Shown: piece by piece, positions 1-10,620 of the stretch
How the letters are laid out: each line of letters opens with the position of its first letter
Position numbering within the stretch: the first letter of the stretch is position 1
From: Nocardia takedensis NBRC 100417
GTDB taxonomy: Bacteria > Actinomycetota > Actinomycetes > Mycobacteriales > Mycobacteriaceae
Direction: 5' to 3'
DNA length: 64,000 nucleotides
Assembly (NCBI RefSeq): GCF_000308695.1
Contig: NZ_BAGG01000009.1
Location: 62,001 to 126,000 of the forward strand
Program-made: the position numbers and the translations under genes
Notes under the pieces: model-generated
What the model was told of the DNA's origin: nothing
Database searches by the model: none
What the model saw: the letters and a program-made list of their open reading frames with translations, nothing else

Positions 1-249
1 GCGAATGCCTCGAAGCTGCGCGACGAGTTGGAGCAGTGGGTTTCCAGCGCGCGGCGGGTCAGCGGCCGTCGTCGCGTCAAGGCCGCCGCGGCAGGCGCCA
101 CCGCGGGCCCCAAGAGCCGGGTTTCGATCGACCGCGAACAAAGCGCCGCAATTCGCGAGTGGGCTCGCCGGAATGGGCACAAGGTATCCGCGCGGGGTCG
201 TATCTCCGCCGACATCACCGACGCGTACAACAAGGCTGCCAAGGGCTGA
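1..249 (+). CDS. lsr2: Lsr2 nucleoid-associated protein, C-terminal part
   Basis: The gene runs in from the left edge, so only the last 82 residues are visible and no start codon is seen. The fragment holds the end of the dimerisation region, a basic linker (GRRRVK) and the C-terminal DNA-binding domain. That domain has the [18 protein letters not shown] stretch, whose RGR-type AT-hook-like element inserts into the minor groove of AT-rich DNA in known Lsr2 proteins. Lsr2 is the H-NS-like silencer of horizontally acquired genes. clpC1 downstream on the same strand matches M. tuberculosis Rv3597c-Rv3596c order, although two genes intervene here. Identification is secure. Confidence 0.95.
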   Translation, partial: ANASKLRDELEQWVSSARRVSGRRRVKAAAAGATAGPKSRVSIDREQSAAIREWARRNGHKVSARGRISADITDAYNKAAKG

Positions 250-260
250 CCCCGATCGGT

Positions 261-307
261 CTGCCGCCCGGGCGAATCGTGCGACGCCCGGGCGGCAGCC
301 TTGTTTC
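261..307 (+). terminator. Rho-independent terminator of lsr2
   Basis: Perfect 14-bp stem (261-274 with 285-298, CTGCCGCCCGGGCG) and a 10-nt loop, starting 11 bases after the lsr2 stop. It is followed by CCTTGTTT, a short T-containing tail. Confidence 0.8.
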
Positions 308-494
308 CGGCGCCGTACCCGGCGCTCGCCAGGGGGCGGCGGCGCGGCCGATCGTGCACAGTGGGAAAGTGTCGGGCGGTCGAGCCCTCGTTCGACCCGC
401 GCGGCCCGATCTTGCTCGTGATTCCCCGAGGCGGCACCATGGAAACCGTGGGTCGGGTGTCACTGGCGGTATGGAGAGACGAGGTATCGGCACA

Positions 495-1118
495 GTGACA
501 GGATTCGTCGGATCATTCCTGCGATTCACCGACGACACGGGTCGTCAGCAGGAGTTGATGCTCACCCCCGATCGGCAGCGCATCACCATCGGGCGCTCCC
601 CGCAGGCCGATCTGACCCTCGGGTGGGACGCCGAAGTCTCCCGTCTGCACGCCGCCGTCGAATATCTGGGCGCGCATTGGACCATCGTCGACGACGGCCT
701 GTCCCGCAACGGCACCTTCGTCAACGGCGAACGCCTGGTCGGCAGACATCGACTGATGGCGGGCGACAAGATCCGCGTCGGCACCTCGCTGGTCTCCTTC
801 CACGATTTCGGCGGCGCGGCCGAGGACATCACCCGTGCGGCCACCGGGGCCATGCCCACCCTGCGCTCGCTCACCGAGACCCAGCGGTCGGTGCTGATCG
901 CGCTGTGCAGGCCCTACAAGAACGGTGCCGGATTCGCGACGCCCGCCTCCAACCAGCAGATCGCCGACGAGTTGTTCCTCAGCGTCGACGCGATCAAGAC
1001 CCATCTGCGCGCGCTGTTCGCGAAATTCGGGGTGGAGTCGCTGCCGCAGAACCAGAAGCGGGTGCGGTTGGCCTTTCTCGCCATGCAGAGCGGGATCATC
1101 TCCGAACGAGATCTGTGA
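495..1118 (+). CDS. FHA domain protein with C-terminal LuxR-like HTH
   Basis: A 207-residue protein. Residues 25-105 form a forkhead-associated phosphothreonine-binding domain with the family signatures GRS (33-35), SRLH (49-52) and NGTFVNG (72-78). Residues 130-200 resemble a winged or LuxR-type helix-turn-helix (TPASNQQIADEL, then IKTHLRALFAKFG). It probably couples recognition of Ser/Thr-kinase phosphorylated partners to DNA binding; that coupling is inference. The GTG start at 495 is preferred because GACGAGG lies about 12 bases upstream. An in-frame ATG at 471 would add eight residues but has no clear ribosome binding site. It stands alone between lsr2 and a membrane-protein gene. Confidence 0.8.
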   Translation: MTGFVGSFLRFTDDTGRQQELMLTPDRQRITIGRSPQADLTLGWDAEVSRLHAAVEYLGAHWTIVDDGLSRNGTFVNGERLVGRHRLMAGDKIRVGTSLVSFHDFGGAAEDITRAATGAMPTLRSLTETQRSVLIALCRPYKNGAGFATPASNQQIADELFLSVDAIKTHLRALFAKFGVESLPQNQKRVRLAFLAMQSGIISERDL

Positions 1119-1273
1119 GGCCGCTGCCCGCGATCGGCGCGGTCGAGGCGGAGGTAGACGCTCGCTGGTGTACCCGAGTCGCTGACACATGTTCACCGAG
1201 GTCGCGACGCGGTTGACTCGAGATATCGAACCGGAGGGGCCACCCCGACGGACATCCGAGTCAGGAGAAGCGC

Positions 1274-1858
1274 ATGCTCGCCGCCCGTATCGCCGCCTTG
1301 GTCGCGGCCACGCTCGCGACCGGACTGGTCGCCGGGGTCTTCTACGCCTACGCGATCTCGGTGATGCCCGCCCTGGCGCGCACCGAGGACCGCACGATCA
1401 TCGACGTGATGCAGAAGATCAACGTGGTGATCATCAATCCGTGGTTCATGATCGGATTCGTCGGCACCGTCGTCTTCGGCATCGCCACCGTCGTCCTGCA
1501 CCTGGGGTCCGAGCACCGCACCACGCTGATCTGGATCGGCGTCGCGCTGGCGCTGAACGTCATCGCCTTCGCGATCACCGCGGCCTGCAACGTCCCCTTG
1601 AACGATCAACTCATGGCGGCGGGCGACCCGGCGAGCGCGGCCGAGGCGGCCTCGGTCCGCGCCGACTTCGAATCCTCCTGGGTCCGTTGGAACATTGTTC
1701 GCGCCGTCGTGCACACCTTGGCCTTCCTGGTGCTGTGCGGTGCGCTGTTCGTCGGGGGAATCCAGCATGGCAAGCAATCGGTCCAGGCGGCGGTGCCGTC
1801 CGCGACCGGTGACTTCGCTCCGCAGGTGGTCGCCGGAACGCCGTTCCGGGGCTTCTGA
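1274..1858 (+). CDS. DUF1772 (anthrone-oxygenase-like) membrane protein
   Basis: A 194-residue protein with four predicted membrane helices near residues 5-30, 55-80, 85-108 and 145-168. The family features are visible: FYAYAISVMPAL in the first helix, the NPWFM segment, and a CNVPLND motif before a variable loop. DUF1772 proteins are small integral membrane proteins, some annotated as anthrone oxygenases; no substrate can be deduced here. A ribosome binding site (CAGGAGAAG) precedes the ATG. It appears to be a single-gene unit upstream of clpC1. Confidence 0.75.
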   Translation: MLAARIAALVAATLATGLVAGVFYAYAISVMPALARTEDRTIIDVMQKINVVIINPWFMIGFVGTVVFGIATVVLHLGSEHRTTLIWIGVALALNVIAFAITAACNVPLNDQLMAAGDPASAAEAASVRADFESSWVRWNIVRAVVHTLAFLVLCGALFVGGIQHGKQSVQAAVPSATGDFAPQVVAGTPFRGF

Positions 1859-2232
1859 GCCGCACACCGACCGCGGGGTCCGTTGCCGGGGCGTCGGGAG
1901 AAAAATCCCACACCCGCCCGCCAACGGGCCCCACGGTCGGTGTTCGTCCACGATGATGGAGGTACGCGGTCGATGACGGGTAGCGGTCGAGCTGTTCGCT
2001 GTAGGCAAAACCCGCTCGGAAACGAAACCCGCCACGGGCACGTTATGAGTGAATGACCGTGCTGTCGCCGCTCACCAATAGGGTGGACTGGAGGCGGCCC
2101 GAACCCCCGCCAACTAGAGTGGAGGCGGGGGCCGCAACCCCCGGGCTTCATGGCAGGCTGACGACCACAGCTTGGACACAGCACTGAAGCGTCGGACGCC
2201 AGTGAAGGCTTGAGCAGGAGAGTGAGGGAGCG
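1859..2232 (+). other. clpC1 upstream region
   Basis: This 374-bp stretch has no credible gene. It contains a ClgR-like dyad (1995-2009), a possible -10 hexamer TAGAGT (2115-2120) inside an 8-bp hairpin (CCCCCGCC 2104-2111 with GGCGGGGG 2124-2131), and the clpC1 ribosome binding site GGAGAGTGAGGGAG just before 2233. It is best read as a regulated promoter and leader for clpC1. Confidence 0.6.
1995..2009 (+). promoter_or_regulatory. Candidate ClgR operator for clpC1
   Basis: TTCGC-TGTAG-GCAAA fits the TTCGC-N5-GCGAA pattern attributed to ClgR, the activator of Clp protease genes in corynebacteria and mycobacteria, with one mismatch. It lies about 225 bp upstream of the clpC1 start. The assignment comes from motif resemblance and target identity; binding is not shown. 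Confidence 0.5.
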
Positions 2233-4791
<2,559 letters not shown>

Positions 4792-4797
4792 GTTCTG

Positions 4798-4843
4798 ACG
4801 GCGAATGGCCCATCCCGATGCGGGGTGGGCCATTCGCCGTTTC
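4798..4843 (+). terminator. Bidirectional terminator between clpC1 and the DUF1877 gene
   Basis: The stem is about 19 bp with one mismatch (4798-4816 with 4822-4840), a 5-nt loop and TTT after it on the plus strand. It sits between convergent genes and probably serves both. Confidence 0.85.
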
Positions 4844-4848
4844 GGGGC

Positions 4849-5298
4849 TCAGCCCCAGTTCATCAGCGCCGCTTGTTCACGGGCGGCGGTGGTGAAGAAG
4901 AATTGCCGCAGGTCGCGGTACCTGTCGAGGATGTAGTCCCGCGCCCAGTCGGTGCCCCAGATATTCGGGTACACGTTCTCCCGCGCCATTCGCGCCTGGT
5001 CGAAATACGGCAGCAGATCCGCAAACGGCACCTCCCACAGTGTCGCGGAGGTCCGCGCGACCAATTCCGCGTCCCAGATCGCCTGATTCCCCTCGTCCCC
5101 GAGGAAGGCGGGCGTCTCCAGCAGGTCCACCCCCAAGTCCGCGACCGCCATCAGATACCGGATGCCACCCCACGCTTTGTCCAGATAGACGTGGCCGTAC
5201 CCGGCCCGCTCCAACCCGATAAAACTGTCCACCCCCTTCGCATCCCGCACCAACCCGTCCGCCTCCCGCTCGGACACCGCGGTGAAACTCATGACCAT
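4849..5298 (-). CDS. DUF1877 family protein
   Basis: A 149-residue soluble protein resembling the DUF1877 (YfbM-like) family. Visible marks are MSFTAVSEREADGL at the N-terminus, the YLDKAWGGIRYLM segment and a conserved aromatic tail (DWARDYILDRYRDLRQFF). The biochemical role of the family is unknown. Two in-frame ATGs lie six bases apart (5298 and 5292), and the second would begin MSFTAV. It converges on clpC1 and shares its terminator. Confidence 0.75.
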   Translation of the reverse strand: MVMSFTAVSEREADGLVRDAKGVDSFIGLERAGYGHVYLDKAWGGIRYLMAVADLGVDLLETPAFLGDEGNQAIWDAELVARTSATLWEVPFADLLPYFDQARMARENVYPNIWGTDWARDYILDRYRDLRQFFFTTAAREQAALMNWG

Positions 5299-5366
5299 CC
5301 CCACAACGCACTCCCGATCGACACCGACACAACGCCGCGACCGTAACAGCGCCCCCCGACAATCGC

Positions 5367-6332
5367 TCACGCGTCGGGTTCCTGCCCCGCGGTGGTGCAG
5401 CGGTGGGCGAGGGTGGTGAAGGCGGTGCGGAGGGCGGGGGGTTGTAGGACTCGGATGGGGGCGTCGAAGTTGGCGAGGGTGGCGGCCAGGCCCATCCAGG
5501 ACCAGGAGCCGACGGTGGCGCGGCAGCGGGTGGGGGTGAGTTCCTCGACGACGGCGTCGCGGAGGTAGGTGGAGACCAGGGCGGCGGGGCGGTCGATGAT
5601 CACCTCTCCGGTGCACGGCCAGGTGGGGGCGCCGCGGAACTTCGCGACGACGTAGGCGGTGACGTCGCCGCCGGGGAGTTCGCGCGGGTGGAAGCGGGGG
5701 CCGGTGGGGATGCGCGGGGTGATGCGGTCGACGCGGAAGGTGCGCCAGTCGGCGCGGTCGAGGTCCCAGGCCACCAGGTACCAGCGCCCGCCCCAGGTGA
5801 CGAGGTGGTGGGGTTCGGTGCGGCGCGGCGGGTCGGGCGGGTCGGGGGCCTCGGCTTTGGCGTAGTCGAAGCGCAGGATCTCGTGGGCGTGGGCGGCGGC
5901 GCTGATCGCCAACAGCACGCCGCTGTCGACGCGCGGTCGGGCGGCCGGTTCCACCGGGGTCACCTGGAGCATGTCGATGCGGTGCCGCAGTCGCGACGGC
6001 ATGACCTGGCGGATGGTGTTGAGGGCGCGGACGGCGGCTTCTTCGATGCCCGCCTGCGAGCCCGCCGCGAGTTGCAGGGCGACAGCGAGTGCGACGGCTT
6101 GTTCGTCGTCGAACAGCAGCGGGGGCAGTTCGGCGCCCGCGTCGAGTCGGTATCCGCCTTCGGGGCCTTTCACGGCGGCGATGGGGTAGCCGAGTTCCCG
6201 CAGACGGTCGACGTCGCGGCGCACGGTGCGCGCGCTGATGTCGAGGCGTTCGGCGAGCAGCGCGCCCGGCCAGTCGCGTCGGGTCTGCAACAGGGACAGC
6301 AGGGCGAGCAGGCGCGCGGAAGTTTTCGGCAT
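5367..6332 (-). CDS. YafY-type HTH/WYL-domain transcriptional regulator
   Basis: A 321-residue regulator. Residues 1-60 form a DeoR-like winged helix (LLALLSLLQTRRDWPG, then ISARTVRRDVDRLRELGYPI). Residues 140-300 form a WYL ligand-sensing domain with WYLVAWD and the WRTFRVDRI signature. The ATG at 6332 is preferred because homologues begin right at the HTH. It is divergent from a DinB-family gene, and the space between them holds a perfect 9-bp inverted repeat, the expected arrangement for an autoregulator controlling its neighbour. Confidence 0.88.
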   Translation of the reverse strand: MPKTSARLLALLSLLQTRRDWPGALLAERLDISARTVRRDVDRLRELGYPIAAVKGPEGGYRLDAGAELPPLLFDDEQAVALAVALQLAAGSQAGIEEAAVRALNTIRQVMPSRLRHRIDMLQVTPVEPAARPRVDSGVLLAISAAAHAHEILRFDYAKAEAPDPPDPPRRTEPHHLVTWGGRWYLVAWDLDRADWRTFRVDRITPRIPTGPRFHPRELPGGDVTAYVVAKFRGAPTWPCTGEVIIDRPAALVSTYLRDAVVEELTPTRCRATVGSWSWMGLAATLANFDAPIRVLQPPALRTAFTTLAHRCTTAGQEPDA

Positions 6333-6352
6333 GAATTCGATTCTGCCCGCAA

Positions 6353-6375
6353 TAGCGGACACATACTGTCCGCTA
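6353..6375 (+). promoter_or_regulatory. Operator shared by the WYL regulator and DinB-family gene
   Basis: TAGCGGACA (6353-6361) and TGTCCGCTA (6367-6375) form a perfect 9-bp inverted repeat with a CATAC spacer. It lies 20 bp from the regulator start and 43 bp from the divergent gene start, and it is the only strong dyad in the intergenic space. Confidence 0.75.
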
Positions 6376-6418
6376 CCGCTGCGAGGGTGGTCCCATACCC
6401 ACCGACGAGAGGAACCAG

Positions 6419-6994
6419 ATGACCACCGCGACCGCCCCCGTCCTGGACACCGAGCGCGCCGAACTGCTCGCCGAACTGGCCACCACCCGCGAAGCGCTGC
6501 GCACCACCGTGTGCGGGCTGTCGGACGCGCAACTCGGCGAGCGTCCGACGGTGAGCGCGCTGTGCCTGGGCGGTCTGGTCAAACATGTCGCCGCCACCGA
6601 GAAGGCGTGGATGCAATTCGTGCTGCACGGGGCCTCGGCGATGAATTTCGATCTCCCGGAGGGTGTGACCTGGGAGGAGTTCATGAACGGCACCGCGCGC
6701 GAATACCCGCAGTGGGCGATCGACCGCCAGAACGATTTCCAGATGCAGCCCGGGGACACCCTCGCCGGAATCCTGGAGAACTACGCGGCGATCGCGGCCG
6801 AGACCGAGCGCGTCATTGCCGCCGTGCCCGATATGTCGGCGGCCCGGCAACTGCCGTACGCGCCGTGGAACGAGGAGGAGAACCCGATGCGCAGTGTGCG
6901 CCGGGTCCTGGTCCACGTCATCGCCGAAACCGCCCAGCACGCGGGCCACGCCGACATCCTCCGCGAAACCCTCGACGGGCAGACCACCACCTAG
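6419..6994 (+). CDS. DinB-family (DUF664-like) metal-dependent enzyme
   Basis: A 191-residue four-helix-bundle protein of the DinB/mycothiol-transferase superfamily. The three likely metal-binding histidines are in GGLVKHVAATEKAW (about residue 60) and in HVIAETAQHAGHADILRE (about 163-176), the superfamily pattern. Relatives use mycothiol or bacillithiol in isomerisation or conjugation; the substrate here is unknown. An AGAGGAACC ribosome binding site precedes the ATG. Divergence from the WYL regulator, with an operator between, suggests it is the controlled target. Confidence 0.8.
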   Translation: MTTATAPVLDTERAELLAELATTREALRTTVCGLSDAQLGERPTVSALCLGGLVKHVAATEKAWMQFVLHGASAMNFDLPEGVTWEEFMNGTAREYPQWAIDRQNDFQMQPGDTLAGILENYAAIAAETERVIAAVPDMSAARQLPYAPWNEEENPMRSVRRVLVHVIAETAQHAGHADILRETLDGQTTT

Positions 6995-7010
6995 ATCCGC
7001 GCGCGGAGGG

Positions 7011-7034
7011 CCGCGCCGGCCTGATCCGGCGCGG
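7011..7034 (+). terminator. Possible hairpin terminator after the DinB-family gene
   Basis: CCGCGCCGG (7011-7019) pairs perfectly with CCGGCGCGG (7026-7034). There is no T-tract, so the assignment is weak. Confidence 0.4.
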
Positions 7035-7079
7035 TGCACCACATCGGACCCGCGCACCCGCCGCACGAGGGGTGCGGCG

Positions 7080-7095
7080 GATGTTCGCTAACATC
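7080..7095 (+). promoter_or_regulatory. Dyad and possible -10 upstream of the mraY-like gene
   Basis: GATGTT-CGCT-AACATC is a perfect 6-bp inverted repeat. It overlaps TAACAT (7089-7094), a plausible -10, 41 bp before the mraY-like start. No good -35 is seen. Confidence 0.35.
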
Positions 7096-7135
7096 TGACG
7101 GTTCGGGTGGTGTGCGATGGGTCCCAGGGGGACGG

Positions 7136-8209
7136 ATGAGACAGATCCTGTTCGCGGCGATGATCGCCTCGGCGGTGTCGATCACGTTGACGCCGATGCT
7201 GATCCGGCTGTTCACCCGCGAGAAGCTGGGGCAGGAGATCCGTTCGGACGGCCCGCAGAGCCATCAGACCAAGCGCGGAACGCCGACCATGGGCGGAATC
7301 GCGATCCTGGTCGGCATGTGGGCCGGTTACCTGGGTTCGCACCTGATCGGCCTGCGCTACGACGCGGACGGGATCTCGGTCTCGGCGCTGCTGGTGCTCG
7401 GTCTGACCACGGCGCTCGGGATCGTCGGCTTCCTGGACGATTTCATCAAGCTGCGCAGGCGGCGCAACCTGGGCCTGACCGCGGCGGGCAAGTACCTGGG
7501 CCAGTTGACGGCGGCCATCGTGTTCGGCGTGCTGGTGCTGCGGTTCCCGAACAGTCACGATCTGACGCCCGCGAGCAGGCACGTCTCGATCGTGCGGGAT
7601 CTGCCGTGGCTGACGTTGACGCCGGTGGTGTTCCTGATCGCGGTCTGTTTCCTCGTCGTGGCCTGGTCGAACGCGGTGAACATCACCGACGGCCTCGACG
7701 GACTGGCGGCGGGGTCGATGGGCCTGGTGTTGGGCGCGTACGTGCTGATCACCTTCACCCAGTATCAGAATTCGTGTTCCACCAAGCCCGTTCCTGGCTG
7801 CTACACCGTGCGTGACCCGCTGGATCTGGCGTTGGTGTGCGCGTCGGCGGCCGCGGCCTGCGTCGGATTCCTGTGGTGGAACACCGCGCCCGCGCAGATC
7901 TTCATGGGGGACACCGGATCGCTGGCGTTGGGCGGCTTGCTGGCCGGTCTGTCGGTGACCACGCACACCGAACTGCTGATGGTGGTCGTCGGCGCGCTGT
8001 TCTGCGCGGAGATCCTGTCGGTGCTGTTGCAGATCGTGGTGTTCCGCAGCACCGGCAAACGCTTGTTCCGGATGGCGCCGCTGCACCACCATTTCGAGTT
8101 GAGCAGTTGGGCGGAGACGACGGTGTCGATCCGGTTCTGGCTGTTGGCGGCGATCTCGGCGGCCGCGGGTCTGATGCTGTTCTTCAACGAGTATCTGACC
8201 GTCAGCTGA
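7136..8209 (+). CDS. mraY: MraY-type phospho-N-acetylmuramoyl-pentapeptide transferase
   Basis: A 357-residue polytopic membrane enzyme. MraY transfers phospho-MurNAc-pentapeptide from UDP to undecaprenyl phosphate, giving lipid I. Visible signatures are [13 protein letters not shown] (residues 43-55), the catalytic GFLDDFIK (about 100-107), [22 protein letters not shown] and the cytoplasmic HHHFE loop, so all catalytic motifs are intact. The ATG at 7136 is preferred because CAGGGGGA precedes it. None of the usual division/cell-wall partners (murE, murF, murD, ftsW, murG) flank it. It is therefore either a relocated gene or a second copy. Confidence 0.92.
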   Translation: MRQILFAAMIASAVSITLTPMLIRLFTREKLGQEIRSDGPQSHQTKRGTPTMGGIAILVGMWAGYLGSHLIGLRYDADGISVSALLVLGLTTALGIVGFLDDFIKLRRRRNLGLTAAGKYLGQLTAAIVFGVLVLRFPNSHDLTPASRHVSIVRDLPWLTLTPVVFLIAVCFLVVAWSNAVNITDGLDGLAAGSMGLVLGAYVLITFTQYQNSCSTKPVPGCYTVRDPLDLALVCASAAAACVGFLWWNTAPAQIFMGDTGSLALGGLLAGLSVTTHTELLMVVVGALFCAEILSVLLQIVVFRSTGKRLFRMAPLHHHFELSSWAETTVSIRFWLLAAISAAAGLMLFFNEYLTVS

Positions 8210-8213
8210 GTTC

Positions 8214-9494
8214 TCAGCGCGACGGGTCGGTCCGCGCGCCCGAGTCGGCGCCGACCATGAGCCGGGTGGGCAGCCGGGCCGCGACCCGGAATCCGCCGCT
8301 GGGCCGCGGGCCCGCGGTGAGCTGACCGCCGAGGGCGTGGGCGCGGTCGCGCATGCCGATGATGCCGTTGCGCCCGCCGGAGCCGCCTTTGGACTTCTCG
8401 GTGGGGCGGGTGTTGTCGATGGTCAGGTCGACCGATTCGGCGCTGTAGCGCAGGGTGACGGTGGCGCGCGCGCCGGGCGCGTGGTCGACGACGTTGGCCA
8501 GCGAGTCGCGCACGATGCGGGCCGCGGCCTCGTCCAGGACCTCGGGTAGCTTCACCGGCGTTCCGATCACCCGCGTGTCCACTTCGACGCCTGCCGCGCG
8601 GGTGCGCTGGAGCAGCCCCTCGAGATCCTCGATGGTGGAACCGGCGCCGAGCGGGAGTCCGTTGCGGGCGTCGCCGTCCCGGTCGGCGGGCGGCTTCTCG
8701 TTCACGGTGGCCGTCGCGATGACCGGTTCCTCGGCCACGGCGGCGACGATGGCCCCGGTGCGCAGGGATTCCAGCAGCGCGTGCGATTCGCCGAGCGCGT
8801 CCTTGCTGGCGGTGCTGATGGTCGCCAGCGCGGTCGCGCCCTGCTGCGGTCGGCGGTCGAACAGTTCGGCGGCCACCGAGGACTGCACGTTGATGCGCGA
8901 AAGCGCTTGCGCGAGAAGGTCGTGCGATTCGCGAGTGATGGCGAGGCGCAGATCGCCGGCCTGGCGTTCGCGTCTGGTCTGCTCCTCGTCGCGCAGCGCC
9001 AGGTCACGTTCGGCACGTGCCTCGGTGAGCGCGCGCCGGGACCGGATGCCTTCGGCGACCGCGACCAGCACCGCCAGCCACCCCAGCAGACCCCACTGCT
9101 GCCAGGCGTCGGTGGGACGGTCCAGCAGCGCGGGCATCGGCCAGATCATCAACGCGTAGCTGAAGGGCACCAAAGGGTAAGTCCACCAGCGTGATCCGAG
9201 GACGGCGGCGGTGAGGAAGGCGATCACGGGGGACAGGAACACCGGCCCGTACCCGTAGTCCAACGCGAGGTGAATGCCCGCGGCGGCCAACGTCACCAGC
9301 AGGACCGCGAGTGGTTCGCGGCGGCGCAGCAGCAGCGCGACGGGACCGATCAGCAGCAGTGTGTAGCCGAGCCAGTCCAGCGGTTGCGCGCCGTCCTGGA
9401 GCTGGTTGGCCGCGCGTCCGCCCACGACCTGCGCCACCGCGACCGCGAAGGCGAGTCCGCAGTCCCAGTACAGGGCGGAGCCACGTTTGGTCAT
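8214..9494 (-). CDS. Orphan NarL-class sensor histidine kinase
   Basis: A 426-residue membrane kinase. The first 170 residues contain about five hydrophobic helices with no large extracellular sensor. A HisKA_3 dimerisation helix follows with the phospho-acceptor histidine in RESHDLLAQALSRINVQSSVA (about residue 215). The ATPase domain has the N-box RDSLANVVDHA and the G-box RNGIIGMRDRAHALGG. A basic and Ala-rich insert separates the H-box from the ATPase. ATG 9494 is chosen because it sits just ahead of the first helix. No response regulator adjoins it. The stop is 4 bp from the convergent mraY-like stop. Confidence 0.85.
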   Translation of the reverse strand: MTKRGSALYWDCGLAFAVAVAQVVGGRAANQLQDGAQPLDWLGYTLLLIGPVALLLRRREPLAVLLVTLAAAGIHLALDYGYGPVFLSPVIAFLTAAVLGSRWWTYPLVPFSYALMIWPMPALLDRPTDAWQQWGLLGWLAVLVAVAEGIRSRRALTEARAERDLALRDEEQTRRERQAGDLRLAITRESHDLLAQALSRINVQSSVAAELFDRRPQQGATALATISTASKDALGESHALLESLRTGAIVAAVAEEPVIATATVNEKPPADRDGDARNGLPLGAGSTIEDLEGLLQRTRAAGVEVDTRVIGTPVKLPEVLDEAAARIVRDSLANVVDHAPGARATVTLRYSAESVDLTIDNTRPTEKSKGGSGGRNGIIGMRDRAHALGGQLTAGPRPSGGFRVAARLPTRLMVGADSGARTDPSR

Positions 9495-9594
9495 TCCTGA
9501 CGCTCTCACGCCTCTGAGACTAGTCCGCCGCGCCGTGGCGTCCGACGGTTCGTGCGGCGCGGGTGCGGGTGTCGCCGCCGGGTATTGTCCATGC

Positions 9595-10050
9595 ATGTCC
9601 GACCAGCCGATTCGCTTCCCGGATCTGTCCGCTCGTCCGCACGAGCTCTCCTGCGAGCGCGTGATGTCCGCCCCGCCCGGTCTGCTCTACGCGGCCTTGA
9701 CGCAGGGTTTCGACATCTGGTTCGCCGCCCAGGGCTCGCTGTTGATGAAGCCGGCGGTCAACGAGCCGTTCTTCTTCGAGACCGAGCACGCGGGTCTGCG
9801 CTACCCGCACTACGGACGTTTCCTGCGGCTGGAACCGGAGCGCCTGGTGCAGATGACGTGGGTGACCGGCGCGGACGGCACCGAGGGCGCCGAGACGGTG
9901 GTGACAATGGAGTTGTTGAAGCAGCCGCGCGGCATTCGACTTCGGTTGCGGCACGAGGGTTTTCCGAACGCGCAGGCCCGCGACCGGCACGAGGCGGCCT
10001 GGCCGCTGGTGCTCGAGCAGCTCGATCGCCGTACGGGCGCCGTGGACTGA
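9595..10050 (+). CDS. SRPBCC/AHSA1-family protein
   Basis: A 151-residue single-domain protein of the START-like SRPBCC superfamily. It shows the typical ERVMSAPPGLLYAALT start, a FFFETEHAGLRYPHYGRFLRLEPERLVQMTW core resembling Aha1-type domains, and a C-terminal amphipathic helix (WPLVLEQLDRR). Such proteins bind hydrophobic ligands; no ligand can be assigned. It starts 100 bp from the divergent kinase gene and 55 bp before osmC, so it may be cotranscribed with the latter. Confidence 0.75.
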   Translation: MSDQPIRFPDLSARPHELSCERVMSAPPGLLYAALTQGFDIWFAAQGSLLMKPAVNEPFFFETEHAGLRYPHYGRFLRLEPERLVQMTWVTGADGTEGAETVVTMELLKQPRGIRLRLRHEGFPNAQARDRHEAAWPLVLEQLDRRTGAVD

Positions 10051-10105
10051 GCCGGGCCGGTAGGTTCGTCAGCGAACGGATCGAATCATCTGTGAAAGGA
10101 CCGTA

Positions 10106-10546
10106 ATGCCCACTCGCAGCGCGCGTACCGCTTGGACCGGTGGCCTCCAGGATGGGTCGGGACAGGTCGAATTGGCCAGTTCCGGCGTCGGCAAGTACGA
10201 CGTGTCGTTCCCGAAGCGGTCGGCCGAGGACGCCGACGGCACCACCAGCCCCGAGGAACTGATCGCGGCGGCGCACTCCTCCTGCTACGCCATGGCGCTC
10301 TCGGCGCAGATCGGCAACGCGGGCGGCACGCCGGAGAGCCTGGACGTGAGCGCCGATGTCACCCTCGGACCGGACCCGGCGGGCGGTTTCCGCATCACCG
10401 GCATCGCGCTGACGGTGCGCGGTCGGGTCTCGGGTCTGGATGCCGAGCAGTTCGCGACCGCGGCGAACGCCGCGAAGGCGGGCTGCCCGGTGAGCAAGGC
10501 GCTGGCCGGGGTCGACTCGATCACCCTGGACGCCGCGCTGATCTGA
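10106..10546 (+). CDS. OsmC/Ohr-family peroxiredoxin
   Basis: A 146-residue thiol peroxidase that reduces organic hydroperoxides. The two reactive cysteines are in AAHSSCYAMAL (about residue 58) and AKAGCPVSKAL (about residue 128), the OsmC arrangement. Length is typical. A GAAAGGA ribosome binding site precedes the ATG. A strong terminator follows. Confidence 0.9.
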   Translation: MPTRSARTAWTGGLQDGSGQVELASSGVGKYDVSFPKRSAEDADGTTSPEELIAAAHSSCYAMALSAQIGNAGGTPESLDVSADVTLGPDPAGGFRITGIALTVRGRVSGLDAEQFATAANAAKAGCPVSKALAGVDSITLDAALI

Positions 10547-10562
10547 GCGCCGCTCGAACGCG

Positions 10563-10601
10563 AAAGGCAGTGCCGGTCATCAGCTCCGGCACTGCCTTTT
10601 T
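10563..10601 (+). terminator. Rho-independent terminator of the osmC gene
   Basis: Perfect 14-bp stem (10563-10576 with 10586-10599), a 9-nt loop and a run of five T (10597-10601) from inside the stem end. It lies between convergent osmC and cbtA and could also stop cbtA read-through. Confidence 0.9.
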
Positions 10602-10620
10602 CGTGTCGCGCTAGCGCGGC

